Shown here piece after piece: positions 1-11,774 of a stretch of 64,000 nucleotides of DNA. The notes beneath the pieces were generated by a model, which saw only the letters and a list, made by a program, of their open reading frames with translations, had not been told where the DNA came from and searched no databases. The position numbers were made by a program, and so were the translations under genes. The first letter of the stretch is position 1, and each line of letters opens with the position of its first letter. This DNA is from Acestrorhynchus altus (lineage: Eukaryota; Chordata; Actinopteri; Characiformes; Acestrorhynchidae). The stretch covers positions 17,183,052 through 17,247,051 of the forward strand of contig CM067523.1 in assembly GCA_034509495.1 (NCBI GenBank), written 5' to 3'.

Positions 1-1173
1 TGTGTCTAAAACCTGGACCAAGTACAAACAACATGAACAACATGGGAAGGTGGTTAAAGGCAAGCATACTGGTAGACCAAGGAAGACAACAAAGCGTCAA
101 GACAGAAAACTTAAAGCAATGTGCCTTGAAAACAGAAAATGTACAACAAAACAAATGAGGAACAAATGGGAGGAAACTGGAGTCAACGTCTGTGACCGAA
201 CTGTAAGAAACCGCCTAAAGCTAAAAGAACGCCATCACTAACACCTAAACAGAAAAAAAAACAAGGTTACAGTGGGTGAAGGAAAGGCATTCGTGGACTG
301 TGGATGTCTGGATGAAAGTCATATTCAGTGATGAATCTCGAACCTGCATTGGGAAGGTGATGATGATGCTGGAACTTTTGTTTGGGGCCGTCCCAATGAG
401 ATTTATGCAGACGACTGTCTGAAGAAAACATGCACATTTGATGATTGTCATTGATGATATGGGGCTGCATGTCAGGTAAAGACACTGGGGACATGGCTGT
501 CATTACATCTTCAATAAATGCACAGGTTTACATTGACATTTTGGACACTTTTCTTATCCCATCTATCAAAAGGATGTTTAGGGATGATGAAACCATTTTT
601 CAAGATGATGATCCATCTTGCCACAGAGCAAAATCTCATTCAAAAAAACATTCCTTGAAGAAAGACACATAAGGTCAATGTCATGGCCTGCAAACAGTCC
701 CAGATCTCAATCCAATTGAAAATCTGTGGTGGAAGTTAAAGAAAATGGTCCATGACGAGGCTCCAACCTACAAAGCTGATCTGGCAACAGCAATCAGAGA
801 AAGCTGGAGCCAGATTGATGAAGAGTACTGTTTGTCACTCATTAAGTCAAAGCCTCAGAGACTGCAAGCAGTTATAAAAGCCAGAGGTGGTGCAACAAAG
901 TACTACTGATGTGTTGGAGTGTTATTTTGTTTGTCATGAGTCCATATTTTCTTCCTCAGAATTGAGTGATTCCATAATTTATTCCCTGTGCTTGTTCTAA
1001 AAAGCTAACTGTTACCGGCTACCACAGTTATTTTTCTTGATTTCTTTTAGAGTTTCTTAAAGCCAGAAAGTTGCCATTGTCATATCTGTGATCTGCTTTT
1101 TTTCTACAAAATTAAACAACTGAAGGATTATCCTCAGAGACTGGTGATGCCATAATTTTTGCCAGGGGTTGTA
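1..1173 (+). mobile_element. Tc1-like transposon, right-hand part, degenerate
   Basis: This is the remains of a Tc1/mariner DNA transposon that enters from the left edge. Residues from base 2 to 241 read as the paired helix-turn-helix DNA-binding part (GRPRKTTKRQDR ... TVRNRL). The catalytic DDE domain follows in pieces: the first Asp in IFSDESR near 325-345, the second in IFQDDDPSCHRAK near 594-632, and PDLNPIENLWW near 700-735. The reading frame breaks after 241, near 450 and at 670, so no intact transposase is possible. A stop lies at 907-909. The right terminal inverted repeat is visible as CCAGGGGTTGTA ending at 1173. The left end is outside the window. Confidence 0.88.
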
Positions 1174-1177
1174 TGAG

Positions 1178-1240
1178 TACACTACCGGTCAGACGTTTCA
1201 GAAGCCATATTGGGTGTTCTAAAACTTTTGACTGGTAGTA
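1178..1240. repeat. Minimal Tc1-type TIR-TIR palindrome
   Basis: TACACTACCGGTCAGACGTT at the left and AACTTTTGACTGGTAGTA at the right are inverted copies of one Tc1-family terminal repeat, enclosing only about 15 bases. It looks like an extreme internal-deletion derivative. It starts 5 bp after the end of the neighbouring Tc1 element. Confidence 0.65.
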
Positions 1241-1656
1241 TACGATGTATGATATGTAATGTGAAAAATGCAATGTGAACACATTATCTTTATTTAAACT
1301 TGGAAATTTGATCTCCATTCGAACAGTATTAAAAGGTGGCAGCAATATAAAAAAATTAATAAAAAAAGATTCGATCCGTCATCTGCCGCTGAGCAGAGCA
1401 GAGGAGGAGCAGAGTGTGAGGGAGCAGCAAAAAGAGAACAATTCAAATGATGTACTATGTTTATATCCTTTGGTCACATTTTCTGCATTTATAAAATATC
1501 TGATATCAGCATAACTAATTTTGTTTTGTGTAAAATTATCAACAGAGAATTTTGTCAGTTTTGTTAAAATTACAGATACGAACAGATAATGTAATCCATT
1601 GTCTTGTATAATCACGACTCCTTTCAATAAACCGTAAATTTTATTATATATTAAGG

Positions 1657-1683
1657 TTATATATATATATATATATTATATAT
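1657..1683. repeat. AT-rich microsatellite
   Basis: A short (TA)n run with one interruption. Confidence 0.85.
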
Positions 1684-2784
1684 GAAAGTAAAATTTTCTT
1701 GGGAAACATCATACCGTGTTATTGATGCAAAGAATCACTCTTCTTCATTCCATCATCCACACTCTAGTCCATGAGCTGCTTTTCATATAAACGAGCATAA
1801 ATATGGAAACATTATTCATTCAAATGCTTAATAAAGTAAACAAATGCTCTGGTAAGTTCAAATCTGGTTGTTTAAGACGTGGGAAAAGCTGCACTGCCTG
1901 CTTCAGGTCAGTCTGGCCTGCTCTCAGTTTGTTTTAGAATTGCATCATTTCTGAATCAGCTTTATTCCTCTAATTAAAACAGCGTGATGCCATTTGTTTT
2001 CCTCTCTGATTACATTCATTCTGTCAGTGCAAACCTAAAAATACGTCTGGTTTTCACAGTGGAACAATCAGTGCTCCGTCTGGTCATAGAATTAATTGTT
2101 CTTTGTTATTTGTTGATGCAGATTTGAAAACAGATATACTCTGTAATCTTTTGTCACAGTCATACAAAATCGTGTCTTGTAGGGTTGCAATAGTATGAGA
2201 TTTTCAGAGTAAGAAAACCTTTCAAATGGTCTCATTGGTCACTGCAGCAACACACAAAAGCGGAGAGGCCTATGACTGGCTCTGTTCCTACCTGCTAGCT
2301 CATCTCTAAGCCCTGCTTACTAAAGAAGGTTGTTTTGGTTTAACAAGTAAATAAAGTAAACGAAAATGCAGAAAATTGAACTTTTGATCGATTTTGTCTC
2401 TAATTCGTATTGGAATGATCTGCTGATTTGTTTTCTATTAACTGACTGATAATTGGTTGATTTTATTTTTCTAGTATCATAATTTGAATCTGCATGCTCT
2501 TGTAAAAATCTAAAAATACATGTAAAAATAAATGGTCTGATAGAAAGCCTTCATTTTTTATTACATATTTAAACATGGAGATTTGATCTTCATTTTAACT
2601 ATACAGAGAGATAGAGGTGATATAACTAAAAGGTAATTTTTAAAATGTTATTAATAAAAATGCAATTTTCACATAAGGATAAAGTTAGGACACCATATGC
2701 CCTAATAGCTGACATTTCTTTATTTCCTATAACCGTCTACCAGGAAGAAAGATTTTCCCACTCCTCCATGTGGAAGTCTTTCAA
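1684..2784. other. No gene seen
   Basis: AT-rich sequence with only short chance reading frames. No transposon domain, RNA gene or long tandem repeat was recognised. Confidence 0.5.
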
Positions 2785-3175
2785 CTGCAATATCTGTGGA
2801 CAAATGTACCGTAGGATGTCATACGGAACCTGTTTGCCTTCATGCTGAAAGGAAGTTGGGATGTTCCTTGAACATGTTTGACATGAACATATTTAAACAT
2901 ATAAACCTTTGATCTTGATGTTTCAGCGTCAGGTCCCCTCTATATAATAAAGATCTCATAATGGTTTCTATGATGGAGAGATCTCCAGGCCCTGCTGCAG
3001 CAAAGCAGCTCCAAACACATGCCACAGATGCTGCACTTTGACATCAGCTGTATCATCTACAGCAGCCTATCCAGGTTCTATTGGGATCTGATGATGGTTG
3101 GGTTTGGGCATGGAGGCCTTGTGCTCGGAGGCCTTGTGCTGTGGAGTTGCTCCAACTCCTGGTATGATGAAAAAT
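2785..3175 (+). mobile_element. Tc3-like transposon fragments, scrambled
   Basis: 2785-2845 resembles the C-terminal coding part of the Tc3-like element also seen at 7640-7740 (shared GGATG-CATACGGAACCTG core). 3025-3170 matches 5100-5220 over a shared ATGCTGCACTTTGACATCA start and a following GGTTGGGTTTG...GGAGG stretch. The order is C-terminal piece first, so the copy is rearranged or consists of two separate fragments. No reading frame survives. Confidence 0.5.
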
Positions 3176-4500
3176 TGAGAATTGCATTTCTAATAATTCT
3201 ATTTTACAAATTATTTTATTCAGTTATGTCATCAAATTAGAGATGTCACAAAAGTTAGAGATGTTCATGATGTGTCCAAATTTTCACAAGACTGTATAGC
3301 AAAAGATTTTACTCTATGGTACAGTTCTAGAGCCATTGTTGCACCAAAAGCCTGCCATTGTGCAGCGATTGCTGCCTGGAATGCTTGCTCATAACCAAAA
3401 AGTAAGTAAATAATACGCCCTACTGAGAATGAATGCAGCAGCTAATTCTCCTTAGCATTCTAATGCTTTCTTACCTGAGCCGCAAAACACCTTTGTTTAC
3501 TGTCATTACAGAGAGTGCACCCTTGTGTATTGGGTAAAGAAACATTCTAACGCTTGTTTTACATGGTTTGCCACTGTCTTTAGAGGATGCCAACATGTCA
3601 TGGTAGAGGTACTGCCCATAATTTATTTAGATGGACTGACATGACATTAATGAAATAAACATAAAGCTTGTCGGTCATTAAAAGTGCGGCACGTAAGCAC
3701 GAATCTTCTTGTTATGTGACATAATGCTCTGAAATTAGTATAGTCTCCAATCGATCAGGGCGTCACCAGCAACAAAAGCTTAGTTATGCTTGTGTGTGTA
3801 TTTATGTGTGTTTTCCAAAGGGCGTCTTGGTTCAAGGTGGGGATGACAGGTTGACATAGTGTGACAGCCAGAGTCGTGTATCCCCAGTCTCCTCCTTCTT
3901 TCTCTGGGGCAAGCTGGGTTGAGCTATCTGGGTGTTGTGAGGCCCGGTAAGGTGATACTGGGGGATACTGCTTACCCCGAAGACAAAGAGCTCTGTCGAA
4001 AACTGTCTGGCTCAGCTGCCCATCCTTTATCCACAATAAGCTTGTCGTGCACCAAACATGGCCTGCTGCACCACTCTTGACTGTTCCTCATAATGCTGAA
4101 GAATTACGCTGCGTTTAATAATCAGTAATGGTGCACAAACTGCCAAATTCAGGCTTTATAAAATCCCAACATCATAAGGTTTGGACATGTGGCTTATATT
4201 AACATGTTAATGTTGGCACCACATATGTGCCCTATGATCATACAAAAAGATCTCTAAAAATACATACACATATGAATAAAATGTACCCTATATATTTTAT
4301 AAGAATTGCATGATTTGCTTGCAATTATTGTGCATGCATATTATGATTCACTATGTGCTTCTGTCCACTGGTGGCGCTGTTTTGCCAAATATGAAGCAGC
4401 CTGCCATATACGTGAACAACACATTGCCATGGAACTTGTAATAAAAGAATTACTGAGCAGAAAAGGTAAGAATTTCACACTGTACTGTGGTTATAGTTAG
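3176..4500. other. No gene seen
   Basis: Mixed-composition sequence without recognisable coding or repeat signatures. Short reading frames here show no protein family features. Confidence 0.5.
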
Positions 4501-4622
4501 GGTTATGGTTGGTGTAATGGTTATGTTACATTTACTTTCTGTTGAATTTCAATTGTTAAAAAGTTATGATTATGGTTAAGGTAACAGTTAAGTTTAGGTT
4601 TAGGTTGAGGTGTAGGTTCAGA
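4494..4622. repeat. Degenerate GGTTA/GGTTTA-type simple repeat
   Basis: TTAGGGTTATGGTT and TTAGGTTTAGGTTGAGG recall degenerate telomere-like units, but no clean TTAGGG array exists. Probably an old simple repeat. Confidence 0.4.
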
Positions 4623-4779
4623 TAATAGAAGTACACTGATTGCTTTGGAACATTCTCTGTTGAAATTGTTTGATTCCTGTGTGTCTGGGTTGCATTCGAG
4701 CAAATGCATGATGGTCAAACTATGTTTAGTACATATTGTACAATTTCTGAAATGTTGGTTTAGTCACATTTGTACAAAT

Positions 4780-5093
4780 TCCTCAAGACCAGGCTGGAGC
4801 AAGATGGAACAATCGACCAGGTGATGACAGGAATCTGTTTTTTCACCTGACCAGCTGAACTTTCTCAAATAACAGATGTTGTGCCACATGCTGTGTTTGG
4901 TTTGCACCAAACACCTTCTGTCGCTGTGTCCAAATAATTAAACTTTGGATTCATCTGTCAAAAGCACATTGTCCTGCTCTTACTCTAAATGTTCTTTGGC
5001 AAACTTTAGTCTTGTCCTGATGTTTCTTTGACTGTGAGGGGTTCCTCCTTGTTCACCTCCCATGACAATCAAACTTGTTTGGTCTCTTTCAGG
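4780..5093 (-). mobile_element. Tc1-like transposon fragment
   Basis: The minus strand resembles part of a fish Tc1 transposase region, including the stretch around the first catalytic Asp (reverse complement of TTGGATTCATCTGTC). No frame is open. It abuts the left half of a Tc3-like element at about 5094. Confidence 0.55.
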
Positions 5094-5315
5094 TGGTAAA
5101 TGCTGCACTTTGACATCAACTGTATTGTCTTCAGCAGCATATCCAGTTTCTGTTTAAGATGGTTGGGTTTGAATATGGAGGTCTAGTGCTTGGAGCGTAA
5201 CACTGCCACTGCCAACTGCTGGTGTGTTGATCAGGGGACCATTGCATATAGCAGTTGGTCACCCTTAGTAGTGATACACTAACAGATCAGCATTATTTAC
5301 AGGACATCTTGCAGC
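5094..5315 (+). mobile_element. Tc3-like transposon, left half, interrupted by a LINE
   Basis: 5197-5315 aligns by eye with 46496-46618, sharing TAACACTGCC, GTCGGTCACCC/GTTGGTCACCC, CTAGTAGTGATAC and GGACATCTTGC. This encodes the middle of a Tc1/Tc3-type transposase (AIAYDSRSPLVVI-like). The copy stops at GGACATCTTGCAGCAG, where the RTE-like LINE begins. It resumes at about 7559 with roughly 80 bp missing. Confidence 0.7.
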
Positions 5316-7545
5316 AGGGGCGTGGTCACCTCTCTGGTGGGGAAGGAGCTGGAGCTGGTGTGCGAGGTTGAGAGGTTCCAGCTTGAAATAGTTGGGCTCA
5401 CCTCGACGTACCACTCGGGCTCTGGAACCAGTCTCCTTGAGAAGGGTTGGACACTTTTCCACTCTGGAGGTGCCCCTGGCGAAAGGCGCCGAGCAGGAGT
5501 AGGCATACTTGTGGCCCCCCATTTTGGTGCCTGTATATTGGGGTTCACCCCAGTGAATGAAAGGGCAGCCTCCCTCTGCCTACATGTGGGGGGATGAGTT
5601 CTGACAGTTGTTTGCTCTTATGCACCAAACAGCAGTTCAGATTACTCACCCTTTTAGGAGTCTTTGGAGGGGGTGCTAGAAAGTGCTCCTTTGTTCTATT
5701 GGGAGATTTCAACGCCCATGTGGGGAATGACAGTGAGACCTGGAGGGGCGTGGTTGGGAGGAATGGCCCCCCTGATCTGAACCCGAGTGGAGTTATGTTA
5801 TTGGACTTCTGTGCTTGTCGTGGATTGTCCATAACTAACACCATGTTCAGGCATAAAGGTACCCATATGTCCTCCTGGCATCAGGACACCTTAGGCCGTA
5901 GTACAATGATTGACTTTGTTGTTGTGTCATCTGAGTTGCTGCCACATGTTTTGGACACTCGGGTGAAGAGAGGGGCGGAGCTGTCAACTGACCACTATCT
6001 GTTGGTGAGTTGGCTATGTTGGTGGAGGAGGATGACGATAAGACCTGGCAGGCCCAAGCGTATTGTGAGGGTCTGCTGGGAACACCTGGCGAAACCTCCT
6101 GTGAGACAGAGTTTCAAATCCCACCTCCGGGATAATTTTGAACACATCCTGGGGGAGGCGAGGGACATTGAGTCCGAGTGGGCCATGTTCCGTGCCTCCA
6201 TTGTTGAGGCGGCCTACCGGAGCTGTGGCTGCAAGGTTGCCGGTGCCTGTTGTGGCAGCAAGCCTCGAACATGAGTCTTATTGGGCCTTTTTGGCCTTTG
6301 AGACCGGGGTGGAGGTTCCCCTATTCAATAACGGGGACCGTAGAGTGTTTTCCAACTATAGAGGGATCACACTCTTAAGCCTCCCTGGTAAGGTCTATTC
6401 AGGGGTTCTGAAGAGGAGGGTCTGTCAGATAGTCGAACCTCAGATCCAGGAGGAGCAGTGTGGTTTTTGCCCCGGTTGTGGAACACTGGACCAGCTCTAC
6501 ACTCTCAGGGGAATCCTAGAAGGTGCATGGGAGTTTGCCCAACCGGTCTACATTTGCTTTGTGGATCTGGAAAAGGCATTTGACTGTGTCCCTCAGCGAG
6601 CCCTGTGGGGGGTACTCTGGGAGTATGGGCCTTTGATATGGGCTGTTAGGTCCCTGTACGACCAGTGACAGAGCTTGGTCTGTGTTGCCGGCAGTAAGTC
6701 GAGCTTGTTTCCAGTGATAGTTGGACTCCGCCAAGGCCATCCTTTGTCACCGATTCAGTTCATAACTTTTCTGGACAGGATTTCTAGGTGCAGCCAAATG
6801 ATGTGGTCCTGTTTGCTTCATCAGGTCATGATCTACAGCTTTCACTGGAGCAATTCATGAAGGATGAGGATGAGGATCAGTGCCTCCAAATCTGAGGCCA
6901 TGGTCTTGAGCCGGAAACGGAGTGCCTTCTCCAGTTCAGGGATGAGGCCCTTCTCCTGGAGGAGTTTAAGTATCTGGGGGTCTTGTTCACAAATGAGGGA
7001 AAACTGTAACTGTGCTGTGTCAGCAGTGATGCGGACTGTATTGGTCCATAGTGGTGAAAAGAGAGCTGAGCCAAAAGGTAAAGCTCTCGATTTACCGGTC
7101 GATATATGTCCCTACCCTCATCTATGGTCATGAGCTTTGGGTCAGGACCGAAAGAATGAGATCTTGGATACAAGCGGCTGTTCTCCGCAGGGTGGCTGGG
7201 CTCTCCCTTAGAGATAGGGTGAGAAGATCAGTCATCTGAGTGGGACACAGAGTAAAGCCGCTGCTCCTCCACGTCGAGAGGAGTCAGTTAGGGTGGCTCG
7301 GGCATCTAGTGAGGATGCCTCCTGGACACCTCCCTGGTGAGTTGTACCGGGCACGCCACACAGGGAGAAGACCCAGAGGAAGACCCAGGACACGCTGGAC
7401 TATGTTTCTTGGCTTGCCTGGGAATGCGTTGGGGTTCCCTTGGAAGAGGTGAACCAAGTGGCTGGGGAGAGGGAAGTCAGGGTCTCCCTGCTTAGGCTGC
7501 TGCCCCCATGACCCGACCCCGGATAAAGTGGCAGAAAATGGATGG
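5316..7545 (+). mobile_element. RTE-like LINE (Rex3/Expander type), 5'-truncated and frameshifted
   Basis: A non-LTR retrotransposon whose single polyprotein carried an apurinic-type endonuclease and a reverse transcriptase. 5322-5597 and 5594-6274 carry endonuclease pieces ([36 protein letters not shown]). 6300-6668 carries reverse transcriptase motifs (NYRGITLLSLPGKV, FVDLEKAFDCVP), and 6675-6760 VGLRQGHPLSP. The catalytic box near 6797 reads NDVVLF where ADDVVL is expected, so one Asp is lost. 7100-7452 gives the conserved tail (PTLIYGHELW, GHLVRMPPGHLP, GRRPRGRPRTRW). The 3' end is GATAAAGTGGCAGAAAATGG followed by GATG-type tail units, as known for this group. There are several frame changes and an internal deletion near 6270-6310. 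The element sits inside a Tc3-like transposon. Confidence 0.88.
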
Positions 7546-7872
7546 ATCGATGGCTCGTGCTTTCCCAGCAATGTCTCTTGGCTGTTTGGTAGATTTATCA
7601 CAAATCAAGCATTCAATGAAGCAATTGAAGTGCCAGCTTCGGCAGCCTACGAATGTGCAGGATCAACAGGCCCAGCTGCAACATCTGTGGGTAAGTGTGC
7701 TGCAGGATGCCATACGGAACCTGCATGCCTCGGTAACCAATCATATCTCACCTTGTATCTTGACTAGAGTAGTACTAGCTAACCAGAGGAGTACTACCCA
7801 ACAAGGTACTAGAGCCTCCATTCAATGGGACAGCTTTTAGGCATTTATACTGTAATGGTCTTTCAGACTGTA
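7546..7872 (+). mobile_element. Tc3-like transposon, right half
   Basis: This continues the element interrupted at 5315. Its coding remnant includes LQHLWVSVLQDAIRNLHASV, a typical Tc1/Tc3-type transposase C-terminus, followed by the 3' flank (GTACTAGAGCCTCCATTCAA). The frame is disrupted. The corresponding second copy lies at 46255-46960. Confidence 0.7.
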
Positions 7873-7931
7873 AGTAGCTCCGTGGCCATCTGAGGACTTT
7901 GCTTTGACTTGCTTCTCAAGATTTCAGGAAG

Positions 7932-8010
<79 letters not shown>
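7932..8010. repeat. (GT)n microsatellite
   Basis: An almost pure GT run of about 79 bp. Confidence 0.98.
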
Positions 8011-8013
<3 letters not shown>

Positions 8014-8297
8014 CTCTGGCCAGCTTTCTGTAAGTAGGTTGCCTTGCTGCACTCCTCCTGTGCTTTTCCCTCGTTGCACAGCTTTGGCTGTATGAAGTCC
8101 TCCATGAACTGCTAATTCCACAGTCTTAAAACACTGCGCCCCAGGGCTCCTACTGTCAGAGTCCTTCTCCTCCACAACCTCCACACATGCTCTCCCTCCC
8201 TCCCTCAGCATCTTTTCATCTGGGCCTCTTTCTTTCATGCACTATTATTAAACGACCGGAAGCAACTTCTCATTGTGACCTCAAGTTGGTCCCCCCC

Positions 8298-8324
8298 CTC
8301 TCTCTCTTTCTCTCTCTCGCTCTG

Positions 8325-8373
<49 letters not shown>
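8298..8373. repeat. (CT)n microsatellite
   Basis: CT run with CGCT and GTCT interruptions. Confidence 0.95.
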
Positions 8374-8376
<3 letters not shown>

Positions 8377-8504
8377 CATCATCACTCTGAGACAGCCATG
8401 TCTTCATTTAGCTGGGCTCTTTATCACATCCTAATGGCCACGGATCAGCGCCTCCTTTGTCCACATCTACTGCCATGAAATTCACCTTCAGGATGGGAGT
8501 CCAT

Positions 8505-8519
8505 TTCTTTTTCTTTCTT

Positions 8520-8606
<87 letters not shown>

Positions 8607-8618
8607 TTCTCTTTCTCT
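8505..8618. repeat. (CTTT)n/(CT)n compound microsatellite
   Basis: CTTT units flank a pure CT core; the whole tract is polypyrimidine. Confidence 0.95.
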
Positions 8619-9338
8619 GCAGGCTGATTGTGAGTAAGAATATACCAGAATCCAGTCATGACTGCTGTCTTTTTCATTTACATATGGTGTATGTAGTCCA
8701 AGTCTTCAAAACGACCTCTGCCATCATAACCCGCATTTGTGACTTTGTTTTCAGTGGAGTTTAAATATAGCCTTCCCTCTCTACAGTACGCAACTGATAG
8801 TGTGGCACTCCTTGCTTCATTTGAGCAATGAAGCCCTTCAAAGGCGAGTAGCAGTCGACCGTGGCTTTCCACTGAATAGATGCTACTGGATCAGATTTGA
8901 CCCTGTTTCTTTTGTTTTGTTTGCATTTAGGCATATTAAAGCAGGCTTTCTGGCATGGGCCACTCTTTTGAATCCTAGCCCACTTTTGCATGTCAGTTAC
9001 GCCATACAGGCTGTAGCTTGAACTGTTAAAGGCATTATCAATTCTTTTTATAGTTAAATGAATTGTCAACTGACTGCTGATGAATTGTCAAGCAGGCTGG
9101 TTTAATACATGAGAGAAATAGATCTACCAGGAAAAACACACTGTCAGCATCAGCATCAATTCTCAGAATGCTAATGACTGTGCTGAAATCTGTTTGGAAA
9201 GGATAAATCCAAATTGGCCATCTGTGAAAAATCTGAGAAACCTTTATAAAACCCCCCCCAATAAGACTACAGTACAATGAAATATTTCTATAGTACTGAA
9301 AAGGTATACAGAATAACCTTTTAATCATTCAACCAAAC
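8619..9338. other. No gene seen
   Basis: Ordinary sequence without a recognisable gene or repeat family. Short frames at 8678-9328 show no domain features. Confidence 0.5.
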
Positions 9339-9880
9339 CATGTCTGGAGAAAGATGAAAGAACTGGTGGTGGATTTCCAAAGGTGTAGACACACCCCTCC
9401 TCCATTGAATGGACATTGAGAGAGGAATCTTACAAGTACCTGGATGTTCACTTAAACACCAACCTGAACCGGTCAGTTAATGTTGCTGCACTTTACAGAA
9501 AAGGCCAGAGCAGACTCCACCTATTGAGGAAACTGAGGTCATTTGGAGTGCTGGGGTACTCAGGAAGTACTCCCGAGGACCTTCTTTGACACAGTGGTGG
9601 CATCTACCATGTTTTATGGTGTGGTCTGGTGGGGCAACAGTATTTCGACAGCAGACTGGAAGAGACTGAACTCATTAAGAAGGCCAGTTCTCTTCTGGGA
9701 AGCCCCTTAGACCCACTGCAGGTGGTGGGAGACAGAAGGATGGTTGCCAAACTGGCATCCATGCTGTAGAACAACTCCCACCCTATGCATGAGACTCTGG
9801 CAGCAGTGGGCAGCTCCTTCAGTGACAGGCTGCTTCATCCTAAGTTTGTGAAGGAACGGTATCTTCATCTCATCTCGAAC
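9339..9880 (+). mobile_element. CR1/L2/Rex1-like LINE, 3' coding end
   Basis: The conceptual translation, with frameshifts, gives KELVVDF, FFDTVVASTMFYGVVWWGNS and PLDPLQVVGDRRMVAKLAS, then SSFSDRLLHPKFVKERY. This is the characteristic C-terminal part of reverse transcriptase polyproteins of fish LINEs in this superclade. A related copy is on the minus strand at 57110-59500. Only the terminal part is present, as is usual for 5'-truncated LINEs, although the 3' UTR is also missing because a Tc1 relic follows. Confidence 0.82.
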
Positions 9881-9889
9881 TGTTTGCTT

Positions 9890-10440
9890 CAGGTCCTTTC
9901 ACCACATTTCTATTTGAATAAGGTCTGCATGACCCACATTCTCTTGAGATTCAGCTCATGGCCACATGTCCTGACATTTTTCTTCACAGTTTGCTGGTAT
10001 AATTTCAAAATACATTTTTCTCAATTATGGCAAGCCTTCCTGGCCCAGATGCAGCAAAACATGCCCAAACCCTAATGCTACCACCATCATTTTCACAGAT
10101 TGGGTTTTTATGCTGGAATACAGTGTTTTCCTTTCTCCCAACATAATGCATCTCATTTGAAATAAGAAATAACTATTTTGGTCTCATCTGAGTAGAAAAC
10201 ATTGTTCCAGTAGCCGTCTGGCTCGTATCTTTATCAAACTGACAGACACCAGTGGTGTTCTCCTGATGGAGGACTCATTAATAATAGCCAATGTGAGAGA
10301 GGCCTTTAGTCAGAAGTTGTGAGCTAGCGGACCTTTAACTTTGCTCTTGGTGTGATCTGTGTTGGTGGTGCACTCCTGGGGAGGGTAATAATGGTCTTGA
10401 ATTTCCTCCATTTGTACATATATTTAGGAGAAATAACACT
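9890..10440 (-). mobile_element. Tc1-like transposon relic
   Basis: The minus strand reads as a decayed Tc1 transposase. NNVFYSDETKIVIS at about 10160-10205 carries the first catalytic Asp, and the expected HTH-side sequence lies toward 10440. The block CCTGGCCCAGATGCAGCAAA near 10040 is typical of this fish Tc1 family. No frame is open and no terminal inverted repeat was identified. Confidence 0.72.
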
Positions 10441-10619
10441 ATGCTGTGTAACATGATTTTATTATTATATGTAATATGCATCATATACCATCATATACAA
10501 TCATTTACATGTTTCGGGTGAATATTTTCAACAGTATAAAACAAATGTCGTAAAATCAGTCAAATTCACAGCTCAGTCCAGATTTACAGTAGACCTGTAA
10601 AAACGGCCCATCAGACATG

Positions 10620-10735
10620 CTAAATAGTCTGAAGAATAAAGCTTGGTTCCAGACTTTTCCTGGATGACCCCAGTCAGCACCTGGATGTGTTCAATTCCAT
10701 CACCAGCTCACCTGATTTAACATCACTAAGCCCTT
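10620..10735. repeat. Dispersed repeat, inverted relative to 55970-56060
   Basis: GTGTTCAATTCCATC-CCAGCTCACCTGATTTAACATCAC here is the reverse complement of the block at 55985-56030. Element type unknown. Confidence 0.6.
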
Positions 10736-11584
10736 TGTTCTTCAAGCTAGCTCTCAAGATAACTACATTTTTAGCTTTTGGAATGGAAGCAGGGAGAATC
10801 CAGAATACAGCTTGTATTTTGCTTCGGTCTAACCGATATTGCTACCAGAAAACTTGACCAAAGATTTACAGTATAATAAGTTAAAGTCCTGGCATTGGCC
10901 CCGTCGTCCATCCAGGTCTTTGAACATCTGGGCACTTGCATAGCCAATCCCCTGGGGGACGGAACTGGTGGTAGCAGGGAGGAAAGAAGGGAAAACTAAA
11001 TGTCAGCATCTACAAAGCTGCTAAATCATTGTAATAATCACTAATATGCATTGTACCACGCAGCCCATATCCCCCAGGCTTCAAAACATGTCTTGTGCCG
11101 TCCCACCAATCTGTTCTTTCTTCAAAATGTACAAGGAACAAATACACTTTACTGAACTACATGCTTCGACACAGCATGAAGCATTTCTCGCTGTGGGGAA
11201 TAACAGTATGTTTAATGCAGGGTTTTATCCATTCAGGCACTGCTCCTTGTTCTTTCCTCATTTTTGATGAAGATGATGACAAAGGATCGTGCTGGCATGC
11301 CATGCTCATTATGGGAGGTTATAGGAAGTTGTTCGGTAGTCTAACTGTGGGGAAAGAGAGAGAGGGCGAGAGAGAGGGAGCAAGAGAGTGAGAGAGAGCA
11401 GCAGAGTTATAATTCATGGGATGGAGATATGAGTCATACAGGCTCTTACTCTTCCCTTCACCTTCAATAACAAAACATCTCATTATCAGCCATCATTCAC
11501 CAGCAGCAGACAGGACCACAACGACACAGCTTCTCTAAAACATTTTGGTATCACCCTGCCAGTCTCAGGGTCTCAGTAATTTGG

Positions 11585-11586
<2 letters not shown>
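10736..11586. other. No gene seen
   Basis: No gene recognised. A short GA-rich stretch lies at 11355-11397. Confidence 0.5.

Positions 11587-11618
<32 letters not shown>
11587..11618. repeat. (GT)n microsatellite
   Basis: About 16 GT units. Confidence 0.95.
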
Positions 11619-11619
<1 letters not shown>

Positions 11620-11774
11620 TTATTGTTTAAATTAAATAAGCTGCTCTTGAGGCCTCAGAATTCTCGTTTGACCTTTTCTTTGATATTAAAGGTGTCAACT
11701 TAAATAATGCAGGAATCCTACACCTAACAATTCAGGTTACATGGGGCCCAAACCCTTTTCCAATCTAAAGTTCA

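Noticed and set aside
4494..4622. Interstitial telomere repeat
   Set aside because: Only scattered GGTTA-like units; no run of TTAGGG.
5594..6274. 226-codon frame as a possible host gene
   Set aside because: It reads as the endonuclease part of an RTE-like LINE ([14 protein letters not shown]), continuous with reverse transcriptase remnants downstream.
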